The position numbers were made by a program, and so were the translations under genes. The notes below the pieces were generated by a model that worked only from the letters and a program-made list of their open reading frames with translations, had not been told where the DNA came from and did no database searches. A DNA stretch of 14,399 nt from contig JAFGJA010000065.1 in NCBI GenBank assembly GCA_016929355.1, positions 1 through 14,399 on the forward strand, written 5' to 3'. This DNA is from Anaerolineae bacterium. GTDB lineage: Bacteria > Chloroflexota > Anaerolineae > Aggregatilineales > Aggregatilineaceae. Positions 8,300-14,399 of the stretch are shown here, one piece after another (position 1 is the stretch's first letter; each line of letters opens with the position of its first letter).

Positions 8300-8407
8300 T
8301 TTTAGGTGTGCGATCAAAAAAAGGGTTTAGTTGCAGAAGAAAATTAGTTGGCTAGCATTCCAACTATACGAAATTCAAGCGGCACTTGCCTCGTTAATTC
8401 GTACAAA
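8300..8407 (-). promoter_or_regulatory. gltB promoter and leader, related to the gdhA leader
   Basis: The minus strand contains a 24-bp block (8360-8383), GCCGCTTGAATTTC followed by GTATAGTTGG, identical to one before gdhA. TATAGT inside it is a candidate -10 with no good -35 at normal distance, which points to an activator. TTGAAT 16 bp ahead of GCTAGC is an alternative pairing. Further shared positions follow (TGCTA, ACTnATTTT, CTGCAA, TAAAC). The distance from the block to the terminator hairpin is 61 bp here and 60 bp in the gdhA leader. Confidence 0.65.
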
Positions 8408-8408
8408 C

Positions 8409-8442
8409 GGGGCAATTGTCGCTTTGTGGCAAGAATTGCCCC
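8409..8442. promoter_or_regulatory. Inverted repeat upstream of the gltB promoter (operator or gdhA terminator)
   Basis: GGGGCAATT (8409-8417) pairs perfectly with AATTGCCCC (8434-8442) across a 16-nt loop. It lies between the gdhA 3' side and the gltB promoter block. There is no clear T-tract on either strand, so an operator or a weak gdhA terminator are both open. The gdhA upstream region has only a partial counterpart (GGGCGAATTGTC on the minus strand). Confidence 0.4.
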
Positions 8443-8458
8443 CCCCATCCAACGGCTT

Positions 8459-8615
8459 AGAGCGTGTTATGAACTTCGGACTTGGCTTTACGCGCAACAA
8501 TCACCCCACCCTGTCATCCCTCCCCGCAGGCAGGGCGGGACCAAGCACTCCCCTTGCCCTGCTTGCGGGGAAAGGGGCCAGGGGGATAGGGGTCAAAAAG
8601 TGCATAACACGCTCT
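8459..8615. mobile_element. MITE-like element with 18-bp terminal inverted repeats
   Basis: AGAGCGTGTTATGAACTT (8459-8476) and its inverted partner (8598-8615) match at 17 of 18 positions and enclose 157 bp without coding capacity. The interior holds a 15-bp stem, 8522-8536 with 8556-8570 (one G.T pair), rich in C and G. No convincing target-site duplication is visible. The ends recall those of IS5-like elements, but this is from memory and unchecked. It begins 21 bp after the gdhA stop codon and probably acts as part of the gdhA 3' end. Confidence 0.65.
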
Positions 8616-8636
8616 CAGCACTTTAGCGGGTGCGCC

Positions 8637-9923
8637 CTATGCCCAGCCACGCAACCGAACAGCTTCCGCCACCCGTTCAACCGCCACACAATACGCCGCG
8701 ACCCGGTTATTCACGCCCAATTCCTGGGCGCGTTTATGCACCGCCTGAAATGCGGCGGCGATCTTCGCATCGAGCCGCGCATCTACCGTCGCCTCGTCCC
8801 AATAATACCCATAAGCGTTTTGCACCATCTCAAAATAGGAGACGATTACGCCGCCCGCATTACACAAGAAATCAGGGATCACATAGACGCCGTTTTGGTA
8901 CAGCACGTTATCAGCCTCAGGCACAGTAGGACCATTTGCCAGTTCAGCGACAATCCGAGCGCGGATGTGATCGGCATTGCGGCTGGTGATCATGTTTTCC
9001 ATCGCCGACGGAGCCAGAATGTCAACATCCAATTCCAACAAATCCTGGTTGGAGATCGGCTCGGCTCCCTCCGCAGTGAAATCTCGAATGGTCCCGGTAG
9101 CGAGCTTGTGTTCGATAGCATGGAAAGGATTGATCCCATTGGGATCGTATATCCCCCCCTTGGAATCAGAGATGGCGACGATGGTCGCTCCCAGAATCTT
9201 CTGGCCCAGAATCGCCGCATACTGCCCGGCATTGCCGAAACCCTGGATCGCCATCGTTGCGCCCTGCGTATTGATGCCCAATGCGTTCGCGGCCTCACGG
9301 ATGCAATACATCCCACCGCGCGCGGTAGCATCATTCCGCAGTTTGGAACCGCCCAATGGCAGCGGCTTACCCGTGATCACACCGAAATCGTTGTGACCCT
9401 GCATCACCGAATATTCATCGACCATCCAGGCCATAACCTGGGGATTTGTATACATATCCGGCGCGGGCACATCCATCTCCGGCCCCAAAATGCGCCCCAT
9501 CTGGCGGACATACGCACGACTCACCCGTTCAAGTTCGCCCTTTGACAGTATTTTCGTGTTGCAAGCGACACCCCCTTTGCCACCGCCCAACGGAATATCG
9601 ACGACGGCACATTTCCACGTCATCCACGCGGCCAACGCGCGCACCATGTCGATGGTTTCGTTGGGATGAAACCGCAGCCCGCCCTTCGTCGGGCCACGCG
9701 CGTCGTTGTATTGGACGCGGAACCCTCTAAACATCTGGACAGTGCCATCATCCATCCGCACCGGGAAGGTAATATGCATCTCCCGAACCGGCTCGCGCAG
9801 CAAGGCATGAAGCGCCGGGTCTAGTTCTAAGACCTCTGCCGCCGCGTCAAGCTGCACCTGGGTAATGGCGAATAAATTGAAGTCTTCTTTCCCATTGCTA
9901 GCAAGCATTTTTTGAACAGTCAT
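8637..9923 (-). CDS. gdhA: Glutamate dehydrogenase (Glu/Leu/Phe/Val dehydrogenase family)
   Basis: The 428-residue protein interconverts 2-oxoglutarate plus ammonium and glutamate with a nicotinamide cofactor; it is a typical small hexameric GDH. Substrate and catalytic residues are in place: GPTKGGLRFHP (Lys80), MTWKCAVVDIPLGGGKGG (Lys104 and the catalytic Lys116) and APD (Asp156). The Rossmann dinucleotide motif GFGNAG is at 228-233, with Asp253 at the end of the next strand, which suggests NAD or dual use rather than strict NADP; this is an inference. Starting at ATG 9923 places GGGAG (9931-9935) 7 nt upstream; the in-frame GTG at 9929 would leave no room for that site. The gene lies upstream of gltBD on the same strand and shares its leader type with gltB, so both ammonium-assimilation routes may be controlled together. 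Confidence 0.95.
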   Translation of the reverse strand: MTVQKMLASNGKEDFNLFAITQVQLDAAAEVLELDPALHALLREPVREMHITFPVRMDDGTVQMFRGFRVQYNDARGPTKGGLRFHPNETIDMVRALAAWMTWKCAVVDIPLGGGKGGVACNTKILSKGELERVSRAYVRQMGRILGPEMDVPAPDMYTNPQVMAWMVDEYSVMQGHNDFGVITGKPLPLGGSKLRNDATARGGMYCIREAANALGINTQGATMAIQGFGNAGQYAAILGQKILGATIVAISDSKGGIYDPNGINPFHAIEHKLATGTIRDFTAEGAEPISNQDLLELDVDILAPSAMENMITSRNADHIRARIVAELANGPTVPEADNVLYQNGVYVIPDFLCNAGGVIVSYFEMVQNAYGYYWDEATVDARLDAKIAAAFQAVHKRAQELGVNNRVAAYCVAVERVAEAVRLRGWA

Positions 9924-10049
9924 TCTCACACTCCCAAAGTAATACGAAAAAACAAAACTTACTCAGCACAAATGCGTTGAGATCATCCACAACCCGGCAT
10001 TCCTGCAAAGAACCAATTCAGGGTGTGAGTTCGGTGATAGGCATGATGA

Positions 10050-10076
10050 AAACAACATCCCCATGATAGGGATGCT
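10050..10076 (-). terminator. Attenuator-like hairpin in the gdhA leader
   Basis: On the minus strand AGCATCCC (10069-10076) pairs with GGGATGTT (10054-10061) over 8 bp with a 7-nt loop, followed by GTTTTC. As in the gltB leader, one pair is a G.U wobble on the sense RNA and an A.C mismatch on the other strand. The run of T is broken by a G, so termination could be weaker than at gltB. About 130 nt separate it from the start codon. Confidence 0.55.
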
Positions 10077-10183
10077 TTTTTGGGTATTCCTCGTCAAAAG
10101 AGTTTATTGCAGGAAAAAATCAGTCGATTAGCAACCCAACTATACGAAATTCAAGCGGCGTGTGCTTCGTCAATATAAACAAA
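10077..10183 (-). promoter_or_regulatory. gdhA promoter and leader, related to the gltB leader
   Basis: The block at 10136-10159 is identical over 24 bp to 8360-8383 ahead of gltB. Flanking similarity continues on both sides: TTTGT..-ATTgACGA upstream (10167-10183) and TTGCTA, ACTGATTTT, CTGCAA, TAAAC downstream. TATAGT is the candidate -10, and TTGAAT-16-GCTAAT is an alternative. Spacing to the terminator hairpin is 60 bp. Confidence 0.65.
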
Positions 10184-10235
10184 TAGGGATCAAAAGGCCA
10201 GACAATTCGCCCGTTTGATTTTGCTAACCAGAATC

Positions 10236-10265
10236 TTGTAATTTTCCAACCATATGATTTATACT
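10236..10265 (+). promoter_or_regulatory. Candidate sigma70-type promoter of the TIR-domain gene
   Basis: TTGTAA (10236-10241) and TATACT (10260-10265) are separated by 18 bp. The expected transcription start near 10272 leaves a leader of about 38 nt before the ATG at 10311. The promoter is divergent from the gdhA promoter. Confidence 0.55.
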
Positions 10266-10310
10266 CACGCACGTTACAATCCCATTACCCGTGTGGGGGA
10301 GCACGCTAAG

Positions 10311-11834
10311 ATGCCGACTATTTTTATTTGTTATGGGCGAGCCGACCGATCATTCGTGGATCGGATCGTGCCGCTAATTCATCAAGTTCATGGGCTGAAT
10401 AGTGTTTGGTTTGATGGTCGTATTCGTGGTGGTGATGAGTGGTGGCAAGTGATCCTCGATCAAATTGCCCATTGCGAATTATTTGTGTATGTGATCTCTA
10501 ATGAATCCATGAACTCACCCTATTGTCAGGCCGAACTCCGAGAAGCGCGGCGACTCCACAAACCGATCTTGCCCCTGCGGGTGCGGCCAGGGTTGGATTA
10601 TCCAGAGCGTTTCCCCCAAGACCTCAAAGAAGCCCTGGTGAAAATCCAGTATTTAGAAATGGCCCCTGGGGTGCGTGATACGAAAGAGGTTACAGAGTTT
10701 TATGCAGCGCTCAAACAAGGACTGGAGCGAAAACCGCCTTCCCCGCTCATCCCACTGGCCCCGGAACCGGTACTATGCCCGGCCCCGCTCGAACGGACTC
10801 ATAACCGCAATACGCAATATTTGAAGTGGGGCATTGGCGCCTTGCTCGCCGCGCTGACCATAGGGGCAATCATCATCGGTTTAAGCGTTTTTATGGATGA
10901 TAATGCCCTAATAGGCACGCCGGTGCTCAATGCGGTTGATGATTCTAACATTCAGTTATCGCCTAAGCCCCTTGCTGAAACCCCGACTAATTTGATCGAC
11001 GCGACCACGACACCTATGCCAACGTTTACGGTCATGCCCGTATCGGATACAGCCACATTCACCCATACGCCATCGATCACGCCATCGCCAGAGCCTCTTG
11101 CGACAGCGATCCCCACGCTCATTCCAGCCCACAGCAGCAATTCGGCGTGGATCACTGTAACCCGCCAATATCGGGATGTGCTATTTGTTGAAGTTCCGGC
11201 TGGCTGTTTCATGATGGGCACTGACGAAGGTGAACACGATGAACACCCGGCTCATGAGCTTTGCCTGGACGACTTCTGGATCATGAAAACAGAAGTGACT
11301 CGCGCCATGTACGCGGCATGTGCAGCCGCAGGCGGGTGTACGGCCATTGCTACGCCCAATATAGCAGGAAATGACAACCAGCCCATTAACCATGTAAATT
11401 GGGATCAAGCCAATGATTTTTGCGATTGGCTTGATGCGCGTCTGCCTTCTGAATCGGAATGGGAATATGCGGCACGCGGCCCGGAAGGGTGGCTTTATCC
11501 CTGGGGCAATGAATTTATACCGGACAATGCGGTTTACATTAACAATTCTGGCGACCAGATCGCTCAGGTTGGCAGTATGCCGGGCGGGGCGTCCTGGGTC
11601 GGTGCGCTGGATATGAGCGGCAATGTGTGGGAATGGACCAGCTCCTTCGCCAAGCCCTATCCCTATAATCGGCGTGATGGGCGTGAAGGAACAAGCAATC
11701 TTATCCTCATTAACCGGGTAACACGCGGTGGCTCATACGCCAACGAAAGTGAATTTTTGCGCGCGGCCAATCGCAGTTCGTACTCGCCGGATACCGCTAT
11801 TGGGCTGATCGGTTTTCGTTGTGCGCATAAATAG
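10311..11834 (+). CDS. TIR-domain membrane protein with extracytoplasmic SUMF1/FGE-like domain
   Basis: The 507-residue protein has three parts. Residues 1-95 are a TIR domain: IFICYGRADRSF (box 1), VWFDGRIRGGDEW, FVYVISNESMNSPYC, and Glu75 in the CQAEL motif, the position of the catalytic Glu of TIR NAD+-cleaving enzymes. Residues about 174-195 are a single membrane segment, followed by a Thr/Pro/Ser-rich linker (about 200-280). Residues about 285-507 are a formylglycine-generating-enzyme-like domain (FMMGTDEGEHDEHPAH, LPSESEWEYAARG, GNVWEWTSS, RGGSYANES, GFRCAHK). The cysteine pair of true FGE, which would follow RGGSY, is absent, so sulfatase activation is unlikely and the fold may bind a ligand. 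The layout suggests a receptor with cytoplasmic TIR and outer sensor. ATG 10311 has GGGGGAG 9 nt upstream, and the TIR fold starts right after it. Role in defence or signalling is inference; no partner gene is adjacent. Confidence 0.88.
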   Translation: MPTIFICYGRADRSFVDRIVPLIHQVHGLNSVWFDGRIRGGDEWWQVILDQIAHCELFVYVISNESMNSPYCQAELREARRLHKPILPLRVRPGLDYPERFPQDLKEALVKIQYLEMAPGVRDTKEVTEFYAALKQGLERKPPSPLIPLAPEPVLCPAPLERTHNRNTQYLKWGIGALLAALTIGAIIIGLSVFMDDNALIGTPVLNAVDDSNIQLSPKPLAETPTNLIDATTTPMPTFTVMPVSDTATFTHTPSITPSPEPLATAIPTLIPAHSSNSAWITVTRQYRDVLFVEVPAGCFMMGTDEGEHDEHPAHELCLDDFWIMKTEVTRAMYAACAAAGGCTAIATPNIAGNDNQPINHVNWDQANDFCDWLDARLPSESEWEYAARGPEGWLYPWGNEFIPDNAVYINNSGDQIAQVGSMPGGASWVGALDMSGNVWEWTSSFAKPYPYNRRDGREGTSNLILINRVTRGGSYANESEFLRAANRSSYSPDTAIGLIGFRCAHK

Positions 11835-11893
11835 CCTTGATCCGTCACCCCAGCGTAGCCAATCCGCCGCTAGCCCGATCCCCCCGAATCGCG

Positions 11894-11899
11894 TATAAT
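11894..11899 (+). promoter_or_regulatory. Possible -10 element for the 11998 gene
   Basis: A perfect TATAAT lies 98 bp before the ATG. The hexamer 17 bp further upstream (TAGCCC) does not resemble a -35 box, so support rests on the -10 alone. Confidence 0.3.
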
Positions 11900-11927
11900 C
11901 CCCGCGCTTAATCGTAAAATCACCCAC

Positions 11928-11976
11928 GACCTGACTCCCCCTCGCTGCATGTGGAGAGGGGGCCGGGGGGTGAGGT
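11928..11976. repeat. REP-like palindrome, copy 2
   Basis: CCCCCTC (11937-11943) pairs with GAGGGGG (11956-11962). GACCTGACT precedes and GGGGGGTGAGGT follows, the same layout as at 582-630. It ends 21 bp before the start codon of the glycosyltransferase gene and therefore lies in its 5' leader. Confidence 0.65.
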
Positions 11977-11997
11977 AAACACACAGACCGAAAATCC

Positions 11998-13620
11998 ATG
12001 TCTCTAAAACGCCTGACACACCCTAACACCCTCTTTCTCCTGATTCTGCTCGCCTACCTGATCTACGGCGGCGCGTTCATTTTCCGCACGAGTACCGTTG
12101 TCGAAGAAAGCAGCTTTGTGCCGGAAACCAAGCGCTACTACGTCCTCTTTGACGACGCTATGATCTCGCTGACCTATGCGCGCAATTTCGCCAACGGTGA
12201 TGGCCTCGTCTGGTGGCCGGATGGTCCGCGCGTTGAAGGGTACACCAATCCCGTGTGGGTGCTGTATATGGCGTTTTGGCACTGGATCGCGATTGCGGAC
12301 GCCTCGAAGATGAGCGCCGTGATCCAGATCAGCGGCCTCGTATTGCTGGCGCTGAATCTGGTCGTCGTCAAAAAGATCGCGCAGCGACTCAGCGATTCGC
12401 CGCTCGTCATGCTCGGATCGGTGGCATTCACAGCATTTTATCTGCCGCTCAACGTGTGGAGTCTGCACGGGACCGAAGTCAGTATCCTGACGCTGTTCGT
12501 GAGTCTGGCGCTGTGGTGGGTGCTCAAAATGCTGGCTGAGGATCGTTTCATCATCTGGCCCTATGTCCTGCTGGCATTCAGCACCTCGATTCGCATCGAT
12601 ATGGCTGTACCACTACTTGGTATCGCGGGCTATATGGTCCTGAATGATCGTGCGCGCTGGCGGCAGCATATGGTCATCCCGGTGGCGCTGATGCTGGCGT
12701 TTATGGCTCCGCAGTTTGCGTTTCGCAAGTGGTACTATGATGATTGGCTGCCCAACACCTACTATCTGAAAATGAACGGCTACCCGTTGGTCAAGCGGCT
12801 CACGCAGGGCTACGAGGTCACAGGGCGCTTTTTCATGAAGGTCGGCTTTTTGCCCTTCGCTATTCTGATCTTCCGCCGGGATCGCGCGATCCGGTTGGTG
12901 ACGTGGGTTTTCGTGGGACAGGTGCTGTACAGCATGTACGTCGGCGGCGATGCGTGGGAATGGTATGGCGGCGCGAATCGCTATCTTGCCATTGCGATCC
13001 CGGCGTTTTTCGTGCTGCTGTGGCTGACGCTGGATGCCTTCTATCGCTGGCTAATGGACGCTTCCGCCGCCCTGAGTGCGACGAATCCGCGTTTCCGCTT
13101 GCAGCCAAATGCCGCGCGGATCGGGTTGGCGCTGGCGGCATTCACCTTATTGGTCAATGCGAACTATACTTATGGGACCGATGCGCTCAAGGAATGGTTG
13201 CTGATCGATAAATCCATGTTCGCGGACGAGTACAACGAGAAAATTCAAGTTTCGTTTTTGCTCGAAGCGCTGACCAAACCCGACGCGACGATCACGATTT
13301 CGGCGGCGGGCGTCGTGCCCTATTTCACGCCGCGCGAATTTGTCGATATTCTCGGCAAAAATGATACCACCATCGGGCGCATGGACGCGGTGCAGGATGT
13401 GCTGCCGGAATATGTGCCGGGACACATGAAGTGGGATTACGATTATTCAGTAGGCGAACTTGATCCCGATGTGGTGTTTGAGTTATGGGTACACGAAGAA
13501 GATGCCGCGATCTACCTGGATAACGAGTATGTGCGCGTGTGGTTCCCCCCGGCGGGGCGCGATGTGTGGATGCGGACCGATTCGCCAAACATTTACTGGG
13601 ATCGTATTTATGGCAATTAA
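11998..13620 (+). CDS. Multi-pass membrane glycosyltransferase, GT-C fold (AftB-like / GT39-like)
   Basis: The 540-residue integral membrane protein has about 10-11 hydrophobic segments, the first at residues 11-29. The first outer loop holds FDDAMISLTYARNFANGDGL (51-70) and then VEGYTNPVW (79-87). The Asp pair D52/D53 and the EGYTN block are hallmarks of polyprenyl-phosphate-sugar-dependent GT-C enzymes such as the mycobacterial arabinofuranosyltransferase AftB. The soluble C-terminal part (about 410-540) has IPYF-like AGVVPYFTPREFVDILGKND and GHMKWDYDYSVGELDPDVV, found in the same family. It probably transfers a lipid-linked sugar to an envelope glycan or protein; donor and acceptor are unknown. 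No clear ribosome site precedes ATG 11998; the nearest GAGG lies within the upstream repeat, too far away. The start is kept because the first membrane segment follows it directly. A CYTH gene follows after 21 bp. Confidence 0.85.
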   Translation: MSLKRLTHPNTLFLLILLAYLIYGGAFIFRTSTVVEESSFVPETKRYYVLFDDAMISLTYARNFANGDGLVWWPDGPRVEGYTNPVWVLYMAFWHWIAIADASKMSAVIQISGLVLLALNLVVVKKIAQRLSDSPLVMLGSVAFTAFYLPLNVWSLHGTEVSILTLFVSLALWWVLKMLAEDRFIIWPYVLLAFSTSIRIDMAVPLLGIAGYMVLNDRARWRQHMVIPVALMLAFMAPQFAFRKWYYDDWLPNTYYLKMNGYPLVKRLTQGYEVTGRFFMKVGFLPFAILIFRRDRAIRLVTWVFVGQVLYSMYVGGDAWEWYGGANRYLAIAIPAFFVLLWLTLDAFYRWLMDASAALSATNPRFRLQPNAARIGLALAAFTLLVNANYTYGTDALKEWLLIDKSMFADEYNEKIQVSFLLEALTKPDATITISAAGVVPYFTPREFVDILGKNDTTIGRMDAVQDVLPEYVPGHMKWDYDYSVGELDPDVVFELWVHEEDAAIYLDNEYVRVWFPPAGRDVWMRTDSPNIYWDRIYGN

Positions 13621-13641
13621 TGCAGAGAAGGGCTTAATTCT

Positions 13642-14256
13642 ATGACCAGCCATCTCACCGAAACCGAAATCAAGCTCTATGTGCCGGATTTCGCCCCTGT
13701 CTTGGCGCGATTGACTGAACTTGATGCCGTATTAGAAACGCCCCGCACCTTTGAGCGCAATGTGCGTTACCTGGATGCCGCACAAACGTTTATGGAGCGC
13801 GGGATTGTGCTGCGTCTGCGGCAAGATGCCAAAATTCGCCTCACCTACAAAGAGCCGCCGCATATACAGGATGGCATGATGTCCCGCTTTGAAGCCGAAA
13901 TCACCGTCGATGATTTTGACATGATGGACATTATCCTGAAAAAATTGGGTTTCGTGCCGGATGTGGTCTACGAAAAATATCGTACCACGTACCAGTTACC
14001 CCAAATTTCGGACGATACCGAAATTCTGCTGGATGAAATGCCGTATGGTAATTTTGTCGAGATCGAAGGCGAACCAGATGCTATCCGCGCGGCGATGCAA
14101 GCGCTCCATCTGTCCAATGCGCCCCATGTTGGCATGAGTTACCTGTCGATGTTTATGCACATCAAGCGCGTGCTGGGTCTGGAAATGCACGATCTCACGT
14201 TTGCGAATTTTGAGGGGGTGTTTGTGCCCTCTGCTGCGATCCCGGTGCGGGTCTAG
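13642..14256 (+). CDS. CYTH-domain protein (class IV adenylate cyclase / triphosphatase superfamily)
   Basis: The 204-residue protein begins with the defining ExExK motif, TETEIKLYV (Glu7, Glu9, Lys11), which binds the triphosphate and metal in the tunnel of CYTH enzymes. Later strands carry the expected basic and acidic residues: GIVLRLRQDAKIRLTYKEP (about 53-72), FEAEITVDDF (about 82-91), EKYRTTYQL and FVEIEGEPDAI (about 138-148). Members hydrolyse inorganic triphosphate or thiamine triphosphate, or make cAMP; sequence alone does not say which. The C-terminal 45 residues form an extension whose role is unclear. An AAGGG ribosome site lies about 9 nt before ATG 13642. It probably shares a transcript with the glycosyltransferase 21 bp upstream; a functional link between the two is not evident. 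Confidence 0.88.
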   Translation: MTSHLTETEIKLYVPDFAPVLARLTELDAVLETPRTFERNVRYLDAAQTFMERGIVLRLRQDAKIRLTYKEPPHIQDGMMSRFEAEITVDDFDMMDIILKKLGFVPDVVYEKYRTTYQLPQISDDTEILLDEMPYGNFVEIEGEPDAIRAAMQALHLSNAPHVGMSYLSMFMHIKRVLGLEMHDLTFANFEGVFVPSAAIPVRV

Positions 14257-14269
14257 GCGCGCCGAGCGA

Positions 14270-14343
14270 GACCGCCTCCCCGCGCGAACGCGCGGTACGC
14301 ATTCTGTGAATGCGTAGATAGCCGTTGGCTATCGGAGGCGGTC
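14270..14343. repeat. Perfect four-way cruciform element (74 bp)
   Basis: An outer 10-bp stem (GACCGCCTCC, 14270-14279, with 14334-14343) encloses three perfect hairpins that follow each other with no spacer: CCGCGCG/CGCGCGG (14280-14295), TACGCATTC/GAATGCGTA (14296-14316) and GATAGCC/GGCTATC (14317-14333). Only loop bases are unpaired. It starts 14 bp after the CYTH stop codon and can fold on either strand, so it may also end transcription from both sides. It is not a tRNA: there are no T-loop or D-loop signatures. Confidence 0.75.
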
Positions 14344-14360
14344 CCTACGCACATGCGCGT

Positions 14361-14399
14361 TTATATCGCCTGCGCCGCCGCGTCAAAATCCAGCGTCAC
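14361..14399 (-). CDS. Possible 3' end of a convergent minus-strand gene
   Basis: The minus strand reads VTLDFDAAAQAI followed by TAA (14361-14363). The 12 codons favour G or C in third position, as the other genes here do, and the end would fit a gene converging on the CYTH gene. The piece is too short to recognise a family, and the call is tentative. Confidence 0.35.
   Translation of the reverse strand: MTLDFDAAAQAI

Noticed and set aside
8237..8317. Extended N-terminus for GltB starting at 8317
   Set aside because: The added 27 residues would be encoded by the terminator hairpin and leader, and the GGGGAG site fits the start at 8236.
8331..9545. Plus-strand open frame across the gltB leader, the MITE and gdhA (404 codons)
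   Set aside because: It crosses regulatory DNA and a repeat and is antisense to gdhA; no ribosome site or recognisable domain.
10136..10183. Sigma54 promoter before gdhA and gltB
   Set aside because: No GG/GC pair with the required 12-base spacing was found in the conserved block.
10311..11834. Diversity-generating retroelement target (FGE-like C-terminal domain)
   Set aside because: No reverse transcriptase, template repeat or IMH-like sequence is visible nearby.
14270..14343. tRNA gene reading of the cloverleaf-like element
   Set aside because: The inner stems are perfect palindromes with 2-3-nt loops, there is no anticodon-size loop, no TTC arm sequence and no acceptor end.

Overview
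The window is a 14.4 kb piece of a bacterial chromosome, most likely from the Chloroflexota (Anaerolineae-like). That placement is an inference from gene content: an archaeal-type HMG-CoA synthase, a TIR / membrane anchor / SUMF1-like receptor protein, a GT-C membrane glycosyltransferase with the DDAxISLxYARN signature, and many intergenic palindromic repeats. No rRNA, tRNA or CRISPR array was seen.

The left two thirds are read from the minus strand. From right to left these are glutamate dehydrogenase (gdhA, 8637-9923), the large and small subunits of glutamate synthase (gltB, 3683-8236; gltD, 2024-3454), a MerR-type activator with a GyrI-like effector domain (969-1790), and the N-terminal 172 codons of an archaeal-type HMG-CoA synthase that runs off the left edge (1-517). 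The first three form an ammonium-assimilation cluster. gdhA and gltB are preceded by clearly related leaders: an identical 24-bp block, then about 60 bp further on a terminator-like hairpin ahead of the start codon. The hairpins pair fully, through G.U wobbles, only in the sense RNA. This suggests that both nitrogen genes share an activator site and a transcription-attenuation device; I do not recognise it as a known riboswitch class. It is the best candidate here for something undescribed.

The right third is read from the plus strand. It holds a TIR-domain receptor-like protein with its own promoter (10311-11834), a multi-pass glycosyltransferase (11998-13620), and, 21 bp later, a CYTH-fold phosphohydrolase/cyclase-like protein (13642-14256). 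The last 39 bases may be the end of a convergent minus-strand gene.

Nearly every gap between genes carries folded repeat DNA: a CCCCTCTCC/GGAGAGGGG palindrome (two copies), composite multi-hairpin elements bounded by TGTAG...CTACA (two copies), a 157-bp MITE-like element with 18-bp terminal inverted repeats between gdhA and gltB, a 9-nt-period repeat after gltB, and at 14270-14343 a 74-bp element in which an outer stem and three inner hairpins meet with no unpaired junction base.
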